A DNA stretch of 64,000 nucleotides from contig CAZSXW010000002.1 of assembly GCA_964610385.1 (NCBI GenBank), positions 62,001 through 126,000 on the forward strand, read 5' to 3'. Made by a program: the position numbers and the translations under genes. The stretch is from CAZBSE01 sp964610385. GTDB taxonomy: Bacteria; Actinomycetota; Humimicrobiia; Humimicrobiales; Humimicrobiaceae. Below are positions 35,044-43,059 of the stretch, one piece after another. The notes below the pieces were generated by a model. That model was not told the origin of the DNA. It saw only the letters and a list, made by a program, of their open reading frames with translations, and searched no databases. Within the stretch, counting starts at the first letter, position 1. Every line of letters starts with the position of its first letter.

Positions 35044-35881
35044 AGAACGTTATTCCGAGGCCTCCCGGCCCTAAGTGGGTACCAACGATTACTCCGATAT
35101 CAACCCGGTATATTTTTTTAGGGTGGAATTCTGCTTTTATTCTTTCTTCCATTTCTGCTGCGTCTTCTTTTGCGTCCGAGTCTCCTATTGATACGATCAG
35201 ATTTTGCGGATTTTTTACCATGTTTTTCATAGATTGTATTAATTCACTCTTGGCCTGGTTCCATCTTCTGGTTGTTTTAAATTGAGAAATTTCACCATCA
35301 TGAACAGTAAGAATGGGTTTGATTTCAAGAATCGAAGCTATAAGGCCCTTTGCTTTCCCTATTCTTCCGCCTTTTTTTAAATATTCCAGTGTGCTGGGTA
35401 TGACTAGTACTTTAATCTTTGATTGCAAATCGTATATGCTTTTTAGGATCTCCTGTTTGGATTTGCCTTCTTTTGCAAGCTGTCCTGCCTTCATTGCTAT
35501 AAAACCCAATGGCAGGTGAACGTAACCGGTATCGATTATTTCTATATCTTTACCCGGCAATTCTTTTTTTGCCAATTCAGCGGAATTTATAGTGCCGGAC
35601 ATTTTCTTTGAAATGTGTATAGAAATTATACTATCGTATTCTTTTAGGATGTCGGAATATACTTTTATAAAATCTTTTGGCGTAGGCTGGGTAGTGGTGG
35701 GCAATTTTTTTACCGATTTTATTTTTCTATAGAAATCACCTATGGTTATGTCCTTTCTGTTATCTAAAAAACTTTCTTTTTCAAAGATAACGATCAGTGG
35801 CACGACTGTAATATTCAAGTCCTTTGTTATATCTTCTGGTATATCGGAAGTACTGTCGGTAATTATGGCGATCTTACTCAT
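35033..35881 (-). CDS. DegV-family fatty acid-binding protein
   Basis: Fatty-acid-binding protein of the FakB type, which presents fatty acids to a kinase for phospholipid synthesis; 282 residues. Typical stretches are IAIITDSTSDIPEDI, TTTQPTPKDFIKVYSD, SGTINSAELAKKE, IEIIDTGYVHLPLGF and the carboxy-terminal VGTHLGPGGLGITFYE. AAGGAGGT precedes the ATG at optimal distance. No FakA kinase gene is in the window. It lies 37 bases after punA on the same strand. Confidence 0.92.
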   Translation of the reverse strand: MSKIAIITDSTSDIPEDITKDLNITVVPLIVIFEKESFLDNRKDITIGDFYRKIKSVKKLPTTTQPTPKDFIKVYSDILKEYDSIISIHISKKMSGTINSAELAKKELPGKDIEIIDTGYVHLPLGFIAMKAGQLAKEGKSKQEILKSIYDLQSKIKVLVIPSTLEYLKKGGRIGKAKGLIASILEIKPILTVHDGEISQFKTTRRWNQAKSELIQSMKNMVKNPQNLIVSIGDSDAKEDAAEMEERIKAEFHPKKIYRVDIGVIVGTHLGPGGLGITFYEE

Positions 35882-35918
35882 TTTACCTCCTTGTTTATAT
35901 AGTTATAGTTATTATAAT

Positions 35919-36782
35919 TTATGCTTTTTTTAAAATATTTTCAATTATTTTTGCCAATATTTTACCTATGAAGATTTCTCTTTTTGAACCATCAAGATGT
36001 CTGTATTTCTTTTTATGTCCATTACTCCTGGAGTCTGCCTGGTCTGAGCTGGCCGTATTTCTTATATGAGATAATCCAAGTACATTTATTTTTAAGAAAT
36101 TTGCCATTATCACTTCCGGAACAGTGGACATGCCGACGGCATCGGCTCCTAATTTACGAAGCGCATCTTTTTCGGTCTTAGTTTCAAGTATAGGACCTTT
36201 TACCCCTGCATATATACCGATTTTTGGATTTAAACCAGCTTTTGCTGCGGACTTTTTTGCTATATCGATCATTTTTTCGTTGTAGGGGCAGCTCATATCC
36301 AAAAAGTAATCGTATTTTATGCTGTATTTAAAACCAAATAGGGGATTAGTAAACATAAGATTTAAATGATCTTTTATTATCATGATGTCGTCTTTATTAA
36401 ATGAAGGGTTTAATCCTCCTGCCGAGTTGGTGATTATTAAATTGCCGGTGTTGAAACCTGCTAGAAGTTTTACGGGATATACTACATCATTTATGACATG
36501 CCCTTCATATAGATGCAGTCTTCCGGGGAATATTAGGATCTTTTTATTCTTTAATTTTCCAAATAGTATAAATTTTTCATGCCCTGGCACTGATGGTACG
36601 GTCATATGGGGTATATCGGTTATATTTAAAATGATCTTGTTCTGGAGAGGGAGAAATCCTATGCACTTGTTAAGAAATGAACCCAGTATTATTCCAAAAT
36701 CAAGACTTTTTGGTATATAGGAGTGTAGGTATCTGCAGGTGTCTTTAAGTTTTTCTTTTTCCAGAAAGGCTGGTTCACTCAT
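35919..36782 (-). CDS. punA: Purine nucleoside phosphorylase
   Basis: Trimeric-type purine nucleoside phosphorylase that splits inosine/guanosine with phosphate, for nucleoside salvage. The 287 residues include FGIILGSFLNK, VPGHEKFILFG, FPGRLHLYEGH (phosphate and base site), ITNSAGGLNPSF, VKGPILETKTEKDALRKLGADAVGMSTVPEVIMA and GLSHIRNTAS, in the canonical order. It heads the minus-strand group punA-degV-fthC-GT2. The glycine-rich loop reads LGSFL where most members have GSGLG. Confidence 0.92.
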   Translation of the reverse strand: MSEPAFLEKEKLKDTCRYLHSYIPKSLDFGIILGSFLNKCIGFLPLQNKIILNITDIPHMTVPSVPGHEKFILFGKLKNKKILIFPGRLHLYEGHVINDVVYPVKLLAGFNTGNLIITNSAGGLNPSFNKDDIMIIKDHLNLMFTNPLFGFKYSIKYDYFLDMSCPYNEKMIDIAKKSAAKAGLNPKIGIYAGVKGPILETKTEKDALRKLGADAVGMSTVPEVIMANFLKINVLGLSHIRNTASSDQADSRSNGHKKKYRHLDGSKREIFIGKILAKIIENILKKA

Positions 36783-36872
36783 ATGAAAAAAGCGGAAAAA
36801 ATTATTGCATAAACACTTTTTTTAAATTTTAGCATACTTTTATACTAAAAATAATTAATATTTATTTTTTTC

Positions 36873-36881
36873 TGGTATAAT
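36873..36881 (+). promoter_or_regulatory. Extended -10 promoter of the LIV-type binding protein gene
   Basis: TGGTATAAT, the same extended -10 sequence found before the phosphoesterase operon, lies 56 bases upstream of the start codon; no convincing -35 box. Confidence 0.4.
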
Positions 36882-36936
36882 CTTCATGTTATTTTTATAA
36901 ATTGTATTATCGGTCAGAGCCTAATAGAGAAGATGT

Positions 36937-38130
36937 ATGAACATTAAAAAAATATTTTCAAGTCTATTTGTTAGACTTTTTTTTCTGGTTTTAATTACTG
37001 CTTTACTGATATGTCTGGGTATTAATCTCACATCCTGCTACCAGGGAAGAAGAGTGATTAAAATTGGTAACCAGGCTGTATTGTCCGGTGAGTATAAGTC
37101 TTTTGGTGAAGACCAGCTTGTAAGTATTATGCTCGCTGCCAGTAAATTGTCTCCGGTAAGAATTGGGGGATTTGACTATGAAATAGAAATTGTTACTAAA
37201 GATGATGAAGGAGATCCGGAGAAAGCTTTTCTTGCTGCTCAAGAAATGGTAAAGGAAGAAGTAGCAGGTATAATCGGCTCTACCTTCAACGGGACTACCG
37301 AATTCTCCATACCTGTTTATGAAGAATACGGCATACCCATGATTTCTCCTTCTGCACAAAAAACGGAATTATCTGAAATGGGAGATAACTTTTTTAGATT
37401 GGTGATAAACGGCAGGCAAAAAATAGAAAATATAGCCAGCTTCATAGATAGCGAGATCAACCCTACGAAACTTATGCTTATAAATAACCGGGAGGAATAT
37501 TCTATAGAGCTGGTTGATTACCTGAAGGAAGTTCTATCTGATTATGGAATAGAGACTCCGGAACCGATGTCGGTAAAAATAGGTGAGGAAGATATTGCAG
37601 ATATTGCAGAATATTTATTGATGGAGGGACCGGATGCAGTGTTCTTTTGCGGAGATTATAGTGAGCTGGCCTCTATTATGACTGCAGTAAAAGAAGTAGG
37701 CCTGGACTCAAGATTTATAACAGAAAAACTATGTATGGATGATAATATCCTTGTTTTGACAGAGCCGCAGAACCTGGAAGGACTGCTTGCCGTGATTCCT
37801 GATCCCCCCTCTCTGGCTAGATATTCCCAGGATCCAAAAGCAGTAGATTTCTGGTACGATTTTAATAATTATTTAGATAAGTTAGATGATTCTGATATCG
37901 GCATCAATGGTCCGGGACAGTATGCTCCCTATTGCTATGACTCTATATTTGTTTTAGTGGAAGCTATGAAAAAGTCAAATTCCATTTTACCCAAAGATTA
38001 TATAGATGAGCTCAAGAGCACCTCTTATGATGGGGTGATCGGCCATATTGAGTTTGATTCTAATGGTGACATGGTAGCCCCAATGTCAACAGTTTTTGTT
38101 GTAAAAGACGGTGCCTGGGTAAGGTATTAA
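36937..38130 (+). CDS. Branched-chain amino acid-type ABC solute-binding lipoprotein
   Basis: Extracellular binding lipoprotein of 397 residues in the LivJ/receptor-family ligand-binding group (Peripla_BP_6). Residues 1-37 are a signal peptide with lipobox NLTSC. Then follow IKIGNQAVLSGEYKSFGEDQ, a typical first strand and loop, IEIVTKDDEGDPEKAFLAAQEMV and GIIGSTFNGTTEFSIPVYEEYGIPMISPSA. No permease or ATPase genes flank it, so it is an orphan receptor or works with a transporter elsewhere. Ligand unknown. It converges with the lipid kinase gene, overlapping by four bases. Confidence 0.9.
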   Translation: MNIKKIFSSLFVRLFFLVLITALLICLGINLTSCYQGRRVIKIGNQAVLSGEYKSFGEDQLVSIMLAASKLSPVRIGGFDYEIEIVTKDDEGDPEKAFLAAQEMVKEEVAGIIGSTFNGTTEFSIPVYEEYGIPMISPSAQKTELSEMGDNFFRLVINGRQKIENIASFIDSEINPTKLMLINNREEYSIELVDYLKEVLSDYGIETPEPMSVKIGEEDIADIAEYLLMEGPDAVFFCGDYSELASIMTAVKEVGLDSRFITEKLCMDDNILVLTEPQNLEGLLAVIPDPPSLARYSQDPKAVDFWYDFNNYLDKLDDSDIGINGPGQYAPYCYDSIFVLVEAMKKSNSILPKDYIDELKSTSYDGVIGHIEFDSNGDMVAPMSTVFVVKDGAWVRY

Positions 38131-39005
38131 CCGCTAACAATGAAATTTAACCTTTTCGGCACCACCCTGAAGCTTGCAGGCAGCTTGCATATATATTCTC
38201 CGTCAGCAAAAACGCTGAACCGGTATTCACTGTCCAATTTTAAATGATTGGTCCTGAATATTTCAACATTGCTGTCTTCCGTATGTTTACCTTCATATAC
38301 TTTGGGGAATACTTTTATAAAGTGCAGTTTACTCATTCTTTTTATAATGCATATGTCAAAAAGACCATCTTCGGGGTCGGCATCGGGAGTTATTTTCATA
38401 CCTCCCCCATAGCTGGGCATATTCGAGGCTGTGATCATCATTCCAAATATTTCTCTGCGATTGTTATCATAATCCATAAAAAATTTTTTGGATTTAAAAG
38501 TGATAAGAGTCTTATATACCGAATAACTATATTTTGCAGGGCCTTTTATCGGAAGCCTGGTATTGTTTGCAAGATCGTTTACCTGTGAATCAAATCCCGA
38601 ACCTGCTATACATAAATAGTAATATTTATCGTTTATAAGTCCTAGATCAAGTCTTTTTATGGTCCCCTTTTTTATTATGCTGCAGCAACTTTTTATATCG
38701 GATGGTAGGCCTAGATTAACTGCTATGTCATTTCCGGACCCGGTGGGTATTACCCCAAGATTTTTATTGGTTCCTGCGAGTATATTGGCCATATAATGTA
38801 TGGTCCCGTCTCCGCCTACTCCTATAAAGTTAGAGAAACCATTTTTAAGATTTTTTTTGGTGGTGTTCATCATATCCTGAAGATTTTTACTTATATGGAT
38901 CTGATAATCTATTTTGAGTTTTTTAAATTCGGATTCTATCTCTTCTCCGATATCCATTGCCCTGCCCTTTGCAGAGACAGGATTAAACATAATAAGTGTT
39001 TTCAT
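38127..39005 (-). CDS. Diacylglycerol kinase-family lipid kinase (YegS/DgkB type)
   Basis: Soluble lipid kinase of 292 residues with the DAGK catalytic domain: IMFNPVSAKGRAMDIGEEI, the ATP site GVGGDGTIHYMAN, GVIPTGSGNDIAVNLG and the downstream NMPSYGGGMKITPDADPEDGLFDI in parts. It phosphorylates a diacylglycerol-like lipid, in Bacillota feeding back diacylglycerol from lipoteichoic acid turnover; whether that holds here is unknown. The gene is alone on its strand. Confidence 0.92.
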   Translation of the reverse strand: MKTLIMFNPVSAKGRAMDIGEEIESEFKKLKIDYQIHISKNLQDMMNTTKKNLKNGFSNFIGVGGDGTIHYMANILAGTNKNLGVIPTGSGNDIAVNLGLPSDIKSCCSIIKKGTIKRLDLGLINDKYYYLCIAGSGFDSQVNDLANNTRLPIKGPAKYSYSVYKTLITFKSKKFFMDYDNNRREIFGMMITASNMPSYGGGMKITPDADPEDGLFDICIIKRMSKLHFIKVFPKVYEGKHTEDSNVEIFRTNHLKLDSEYRFSVFADGEYICKLPASFRVVPKRLNFIVSG

Positions 39006-39135
39006 TTTTTACTCCAGAAAACTCGCTATCATATCCTGAATCATAAAATGAATAATGGTTATAATTGAATACTTTATTTAATTTTTCTGTTTTTATCAAT
39101 ATTTTTTTTAGCTATTTTTATGACAACAGGATTTA

Positions 39136-39162
39136 TTGACTTTTTATATTGCCTATTATAAT
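39136..39162 (+). promoter_or_regulatory. Promoter of the amaP-like gene
   Basis: TTGACT (39136-39141) and a perfect TATAAT (39157-39162), spacer 15 bases (short), 42 bases before the start codon. Confidence 0.42.
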
Positions 39163-39203
39163 CTTTAAATGTTTTTATATTTAATTAAGTCTTATAGGAG
39201 TGA

Positions 39204-39818
39204 ATGATGAATATATTTAATAAGGTGATTATGATACTTATCCTTATCTGTATTATCTGTATATCACTGGTTGCTGTTTTTAACGAGTTTGCCGGGTTTT
39301 TCCAGTGGTCGGATTTTGCTTTAGGGATCTTTAACCCCCAGGTTGATATTCCCACCTATATAACTGTTCTTGCCGCAATCGCCATATTTGCCATAAGTGT
39401 GGTATTGCTGCTTCTTGAGTTTTACAAGAGGAAATCAAAAGTAGCAAATATTTCCAGCTCAAAAGAGGGTAATGCTATGATAACATTGGATACTGTAGCT
39501 TCACAGATAAAAAATGAGATACTAAAAATAGAAGGTCTCGAAGATTTAAAAGCAAAAATAATACCGAAAGCAACAGGTATAATAGTAAATATGTATGCCA
39601 AATTAAGAGAGGATTTAGATATACCTGCAACAATGCAGGAAATAATAAAAAGTGCCACGAGTATAGTATCAGAAAAACTTGGTATAAAAGTCATAAAGAT
39701 AAACCTGACGACTACCGGTCTGGCCAGCGAAAAAAAGGAAGCGGAATCAGAGAAGGAAGAGAAGGGGGAAACAGAAGAGGAGAAAAACGAAGCAGTGCCG
39801 GAACAGAAAGAAAAATAG
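39204..39818 (+). CDS. amaP: AmaP-like membrane anchor (alkaline shock/Asp23 family)
   Basis: Membrane protein of 204 residues with two hydrophobic helices (about 8-28 and 53-75) and a cytoplasmic Asp23/Gls24-like domain (GNAMITLDTVASQIKNEI, KATGIIVNMYAKLREDLDIP), matching AmaP, which anchors Asp23 to the membrane in staphylococci. The tail is an acidic Glu/Lys stretch. No asp23 gene lies next to it. The ATG codons at 39204 and 39207 are both possible starts, with AGGAG upstream. A tRNA gene follows nine bases after the stop and may share the transcript. Confidence 0.82.
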   Translation: MMNIFNKVIMILILICIICISLVAVFNEFAGFFQWSDFALGIFNPQVDIPTYITVLAAIAIFAISVVLLLLEFYKRKSKVANISSSKEGNAMITLDTVASQIKNEILKIEGLEDLKAKIIPKATGIIVNMYAKLREDLDIPATMQEIIKSATSIVSEKLGIKVIKINLTTTGLASEKKEAESEKEEKGETEEEKNEAVPEQKEK

Positions 39819-39827
39819 TTCAGCAGA

Positions 39828-39901
39828 GCGGGTTTAGTATATCGGTAGTACATGAGCTTCCCAAGCTCAAGAGGCGGGTTCGATTCCCGTAGCCCGCTCC
39901 A
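39828..39901 (+). tRNA. tRNA-Gly (anticodon CCC)
   Basis: A 74-base cloverleaf: acceptor stem GCGGGTT/AGCCCGC with one G-T pair, D arm, anticodon stem TGAGC/GCTCA enclosing TTCCCAA (anticodon CCC, reading GGG), T arm with GGTTCGATTCC, discriminator T and encoded CCA end. It is the only tRNA found in the window. Confidence 0.93.
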
Positions 39902-39983
39902 TAATAAAATATTCATTTTGGTAAAAATGTACTTGATTAAAAAAATTGCTTTGATTTAAATCTATAAAGAAAGGAAGAGCGCC

Positions 39984-40136
39984 ATGTCAGATATATTATC
40001 GGAACTTGATAAATATATTCCCGAAGGAAATCCCAGGAAGTGGGCAAAACTTTCAAATGATATTGATTTTAGAAGGCTTCAGCTAACACTGTTAAAGGAA
40101 ATATTAATTGAGTTAAAGCAGATTAATGCTAAATAA
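39984..40136 (+). CDS. Small conserved-looking protein of unknown function (50 residues)
   Basis: A 50-residue frame with an excellent ribosome binding site (AAGGAAGA seven to eight bases before ATG). The protein reads like a soluble helical peptide: SDILSELDKYIPEGNPRKWAK... LQLTLLKEILIELKQI, i.e. a conserved-looking proline/tryptophan segment followed by an amphipathic helix. I do not recognise it. It lies between the tRNA gene and the convergent ilvE gene. Confidence 0.6.
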   Translation: MSDILSELDKYIPEGNPRKWAKLSNDIDFRRLQLTLLKEILIELKQINAK

Positions 40137-40166
40137 TTGGTGCTTTCTGCCGGAGGAATATGAATC

Positions 40167-41087
40167 TTATACTTTACTGCACCAGTGAGAATATTTACTT
40201 ATCTCATTTTTTACAATCCTGAAATAGAGATCCTGTAGTTTCTTTGTGAGCGGCCCCATTTTTCCATTTCCAATGGCACGTTTATCCACAGATCCTATAG
40301 GAGAAATTTGAGCTCCTGTTCCGCAGAAGAACAATTCGTCTGCTGTGTACAGCTCAGTTCTATCTATTGATCTCTCCACAACTCTGATATTTTCACTTTC
40401 CGTAGCCAGTTTTATTATTGTATCTCTGGTAATACCTTCCAGTATATCATCAGTTACCGGAGGTGTTATCAAAGTACCTTCTTTTACCATAAAGACATTC
40501 ATGGCACTTCCTTCACTGATGTGATTTCCATTATTTGAAAGTACAATAGCTTCATCATAGCCGTTTAAGAGTGCCTCTGTTTTTTGCAGGGCGGCATTAA
40601 CATAGGAACCGGAGATCTTTACCCGGGGTGGTATGGCATTATCCGGGATCCTTTCCCAAGATGAAATACAGACGTTTATGGCTTTATTGGTGTCCAGGTA
40701 GTCTCCCAGGGGTATGGAATATATAAAAAGGCTTTGTTCATTTCCTATTAATTTAGGGCCTATGTTTAAGCCGCTGTTGTAAGCAAATGGTCTGATATAG
40801 CAGTCTTCTTTATAGCTTTCTTTTTTTAATAATTGTATGGTGATGTCGCAGAGCTCTTTTAGAGAATATTTTATTTTTATCATCATTATCCCTGAGTTGA
40901 CTATGAATCTCCTGTAGTGGTCTTCCATTCTGAATATATAACTTTTTTTGGTCTTTTGGTTCCAGTAGCTCCTGATCCCTTCAAAGACTCCTGTACCGTA
41001 CTGCAGTGTATTAGTCCTGATGTCGACTTTTGCCTGTTCAATCGGGATTATTTCCCCTTTAAAAAAAGCATATCTGGGATTGTCCAT
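40167..41087 (-). CDS. ilvE: Branched-chain amino acid aminotransferase
   Basis: Fold type IV PLP enzyme that carries out the last step of valine, leucine and isoleucine synthesis. The 306 residues show the opening AFFKGEIIPIEQAKVDIRTN, GTGVFEGIRSYW, EALLNGYDEAIVLSNNGNHISEGSAMNVF with the PLP-phosphate region, GITRDTIIKLA and FFCGTGAQISPIGSVD. The catalytic lysine lies in KTEALL. GAGGAG precedes the ATG. It is separated from the other ilv/leu genes by 7.5 kb and has its own promoter and long structured leader. Confidence 0.94.
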   Translation of the reverse strand: MDNPRYAFFKGEIIPIEQAKVDIRTNTLQYGTGVFEGIRSYWNQKTKKSYIFRMEDHYRRFIVNSGIMMIKIKYSLKELCDITIQLLKKESYKEDCYIRPFAYNSGLNIGPKLIGNEQSLFIYSIPLGDYLDTNKAINVCISSWERIPDNAIPPRVKISGSYVNAALQKTEALLNGYDEAIVLSNNGNHISEGSAMNVFMVKEGTLITPPVTDDILEGITRDTIIKLATESENIRVVERSIDRTELYTADELFFCGTGAQISPIGSVDKRAIGNGKMGPLTKKLQDLYFRIVKNEISKYSHWCSKV

Positions 41088-41224
41088 GATCTCCTCTTTT
41101 ATAAACTTTAATTTTTAATATTGTACTTATTTTACTTTTATTTTGCAATCTACAGTTCAATACTATATGCACCTGTAAAGGACGGATATTAGCAGTATAA
41201 TCTTTGGGATTAAAATAGGGTAAA

Positions 41225-41392
41225 GAGAAACCCCAAGTTATCTTTTGCCATAGTTCACACCGTAGGCTACTAAACAGCTTGGGGTAACTTCCCTAGAACT
41301 TTTCTCAGGCCTTTTTTGAAATCACTTACTTTTTACATTCTTTCGTTTGTAAATTTCGGTTCTTTCTTAAAGTTACCTCCTGTTCTAAGGTG
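41225..41392 (-). ncRNA. Putative structured leader RNA of ilvE (or independent small RNA)
   Basis: This covers most of the 491-base gap between ilvE and the DUF5661 gene. On the minus strand, downstream of a strong promoter, several segments are complementary: CCTTAGAAC (41390-41382) with GTTCTAGGG (41299-41291) through a G-U pair; GGTAACTT (41377-41370) with AAGTTACC (41290-41283); CCCCAAG (41284-41278) with CTTGGGG (41237-41231); GAGAAA (41306-41301) with TTTCTC (41230-41225). Some of these exclude one another, and GGGT/ACCC followed by TTTT could form a late weak terminator. No T-box, SAM or other riboswitch signature is recognised. A plus-strand RNA is also possible (TATAAT at 41196, T6 at 41312). 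Confidence 0.45.
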
Positions 41393-41398
41393 ATTATA

Positions 41399-41427
41399 AA
41401 TATATCAAATGACATTATTTATGTCAA
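41399..41427 (-). promoter_or_regulatory. Strong sigma-70-type promoter reading toward ilvE
   Basis: On the minus strand a perfect TTGACA (41427-41422) and TATATT (41404-41399) are spaced by 17 bases. The predicted start near 41392 gives a leader of about 305 bases before the ilvE ATG. The -35 box lies in the inverted repeat TGACAT/ATGTCA. Confidence 0.55.
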
Positions 41428-41579
41428 TAGCAATTTGGTCGTTTATGACCGATTTTTTAAAAAATTTTTACATTATCAAGTATTATTGATCGCATTTTTA
41501 GTATTTTTTAATTTATTAAGAAATATTATAATATAGTCCAATTCCATATCATAAAAATTAAATCTAAGGAAGGTTTTAA

Positions 41580-41855
41580 ATGACTATTAAAAAGCACTTC
41601 ACTGCGGAAGAAGCGTTAAAAATCGGAGAGGAACTTGGAATTGATTGGTCTAGATTTGATGTTGAACAATTCAGAATAGGAATGGATGTTGAACTGGAAC
41701 ATGGAAAGGTAGACCCTAATACCAATGTTTCGGATGATGACCCTTTGATTACCGGTAAAATTGCTTTGGCTCATCTGAATGAGTTTCCTGATTATTATGA
41801 CCGTTTGACGAAGATGGAAGAAGAAGCAGAAGATTACTGGGGGATAGAGGACTAA
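41580..41855 (+). CDS. DUF5661 family protein
   Basis: A 91-residue soluble protein matching the DUF5661 pattern: FTAEEALKIGEELGIDWSRF, EQFRIGMDVELEHGKVDP, NTNVSDDDPLITGKIALAH and LNEFPDYYDRL. The family is widespread in uncultured bacteria and its function is not known to me. AAGGAAGG lies in front of the ATG. The stop overlaps the convergent mnmA gene by four bases. Confidence 0.85.
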   Translation: MTIKKHFTAEEALKIGEELGIDWSRFDVEQFRIGMDVELEHGKVDPNTNVSDDDPLITGKIALAHLNEFPDYYDRLTKMEEEAEDYWGIED

Positions 41856-42970
41856 GGTTTTATTATTATTCCACCTCCGATAAGTATATCATCGATATAG
41901 AAGGCTGCCGATTGCCCTGGCGTGACAGCTATCTGTGGTTTTAAAAATTCGATATTAGCTGTATTTTTACCGTTTATTTTAACCTCTGCCGGTCTCTCCC
42001 TGGAATTGTATCTTATTTTGACCATGGCTTTAAATCTTTTAGCAGGAGGTCTGCCTGCGATAAAATTAATATCTTTAATTTTTATTGTTTTTTGTTTTAG
42101 GTCTTTCTCTTCTCCAGCTACTACGATATTTTTACTGGGTATTATCTCTTTAACATAAAGCGGTTTTGAATGGCTTATGCCGAGGCCCTTTCTCTGGCCT
42201 ACGGTATAAAAGGGATAACCTTTATGTGTTCCTATGATGTTGCCTTTTATATCCACAATATTTCCTTTTTTTATATTTTTAAATCTGGATCTTAGAAGTG
42301 AATTATAATCACTGCCGGGTATGAAGCATATGTCCTGGCTCTCGCTTTTCTTTTTTAAAAAAGGGAATATTTTATTTGATTCTTTTACTATACTTTCTTT
42401 TAATAGTCTTCCTAGAGGGGTCTTTATCTGTGAAAGCTGATCTTGGTCAAGCCTCCAGAATAAGTAACTCTGATCTTTATTATCGTCAACCCCTTTTTTT
42501 ACTCCAAACAGACCTGCACTCGTTGATTTTTCTACCGTGCAGTAATGACCTGTGGCAATAAACGAAGCTCCAAGTTCTTTTATTCTTTTCAAAAGGGAAC
42601 CAAATTTAATATATTTATTGCAATCAACACAGGGATTGGGTGTACGCCCCTGCTTGTATTCAAAGCAGAAGTGATTGATTATCTTTTCTTCGAAGGGATT
42701 TGAAAGATCTATTACGAAGTGCGGTATCCGGAGTTTAAGACATACTTTTTTTGCAGTTTCGATATCTTTACCGGGATAGCGTGTTTTGTCTATTTGTTTC
42801 CGGTTGAAACTATCCGGAAGGATCTTCATGGTGACTCCTATTATTTCCCATCCTTCATCTTTTAGAATCTTTGCAGCCATTGAGCTATCGATACCGCCGC
42901 TCATGGCCACAGCCAGTCTCTTGTCAGTTTTTTTATTTTTGTTTTTTAAATTAAAATTTGAATCTATCAT
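41852..42970 (-). CDS. mnmA: tRNA-specific 2-thiouridylase MnmA
   Basis: Thiolates U34 of tRNA-Lys, -Glu and -Gln using ATP and sulfur relayed from a desulfurase. The 372 residues have the PP-loop AVAMSGGIDSSMAAKIL, TPNPCVDCNKYIKFG with the first catalytic cysteine, IATGHYC, KSESQDICFIPG with the second catalytic cysteine, and the central/barrel domains (GYPFYTVGQRKGLGIS). It stands alone on the minus strand between DUF5661 and bshC. Confidence 0.95.
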   Translation of the reverse strand: MIDSNFNLKNKNKKTDKRLAVAMSGGIDSSMAAKILKDEGWEIIGVTMKILPDSFNRKQIDKTRYPGKDIETAKKVCLKLRIPHFVIDLSNPFEEKIINHFCFEYKQGRTPNPCVDCNKYIKFGSLLKRIKELGASFIATGHYCTVEKSTSAGLFGVKKGVDDNKDQSYLFWRLDQDQLSQIKTPLGRLLKESIVKESNKIFPFLKKKSESQDICFIPGSDYNSLLRSRFKNIKKGNIVDIKGNIIGTHKGYPFYTVGQRKGLGISHSKPLYVKEIIPSKNIVVAGEEKDLKQKTIKIKDINFIAGRPPAKRFKAMVKIRYNSRERPAEVKINGKNTANIEFLKPQIAVTPGQSAAFYIDDILIGGGIIIKP

Positions 42971-43059
42971 GATAGTTATCTGTTTTACCTGGATAATTAT
43001 ACGATATTATGTAAAATATTATACAGTTTAGTCTTTTATTCATAAATATTTGTGATCTT

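Noticed and set aside
39422..39916. Minus-strand frame of 164 codons over amaP and the tRNA gene
   Set aside because: It is antisense to a gene with clear membrane topology and to a tRNA; its Ser/Phe-rich product is typical of a shadow of a Glu/Lys-rich gene.
41088..41579. T-box, 6S RNA or signal recognition particle RNA in the ilvE upstream region
   Set aside because: The T-box sequence, the SRP GGAAGG apical motif and the 6S long rod with central bubble could not be found; only general complementarity is present.
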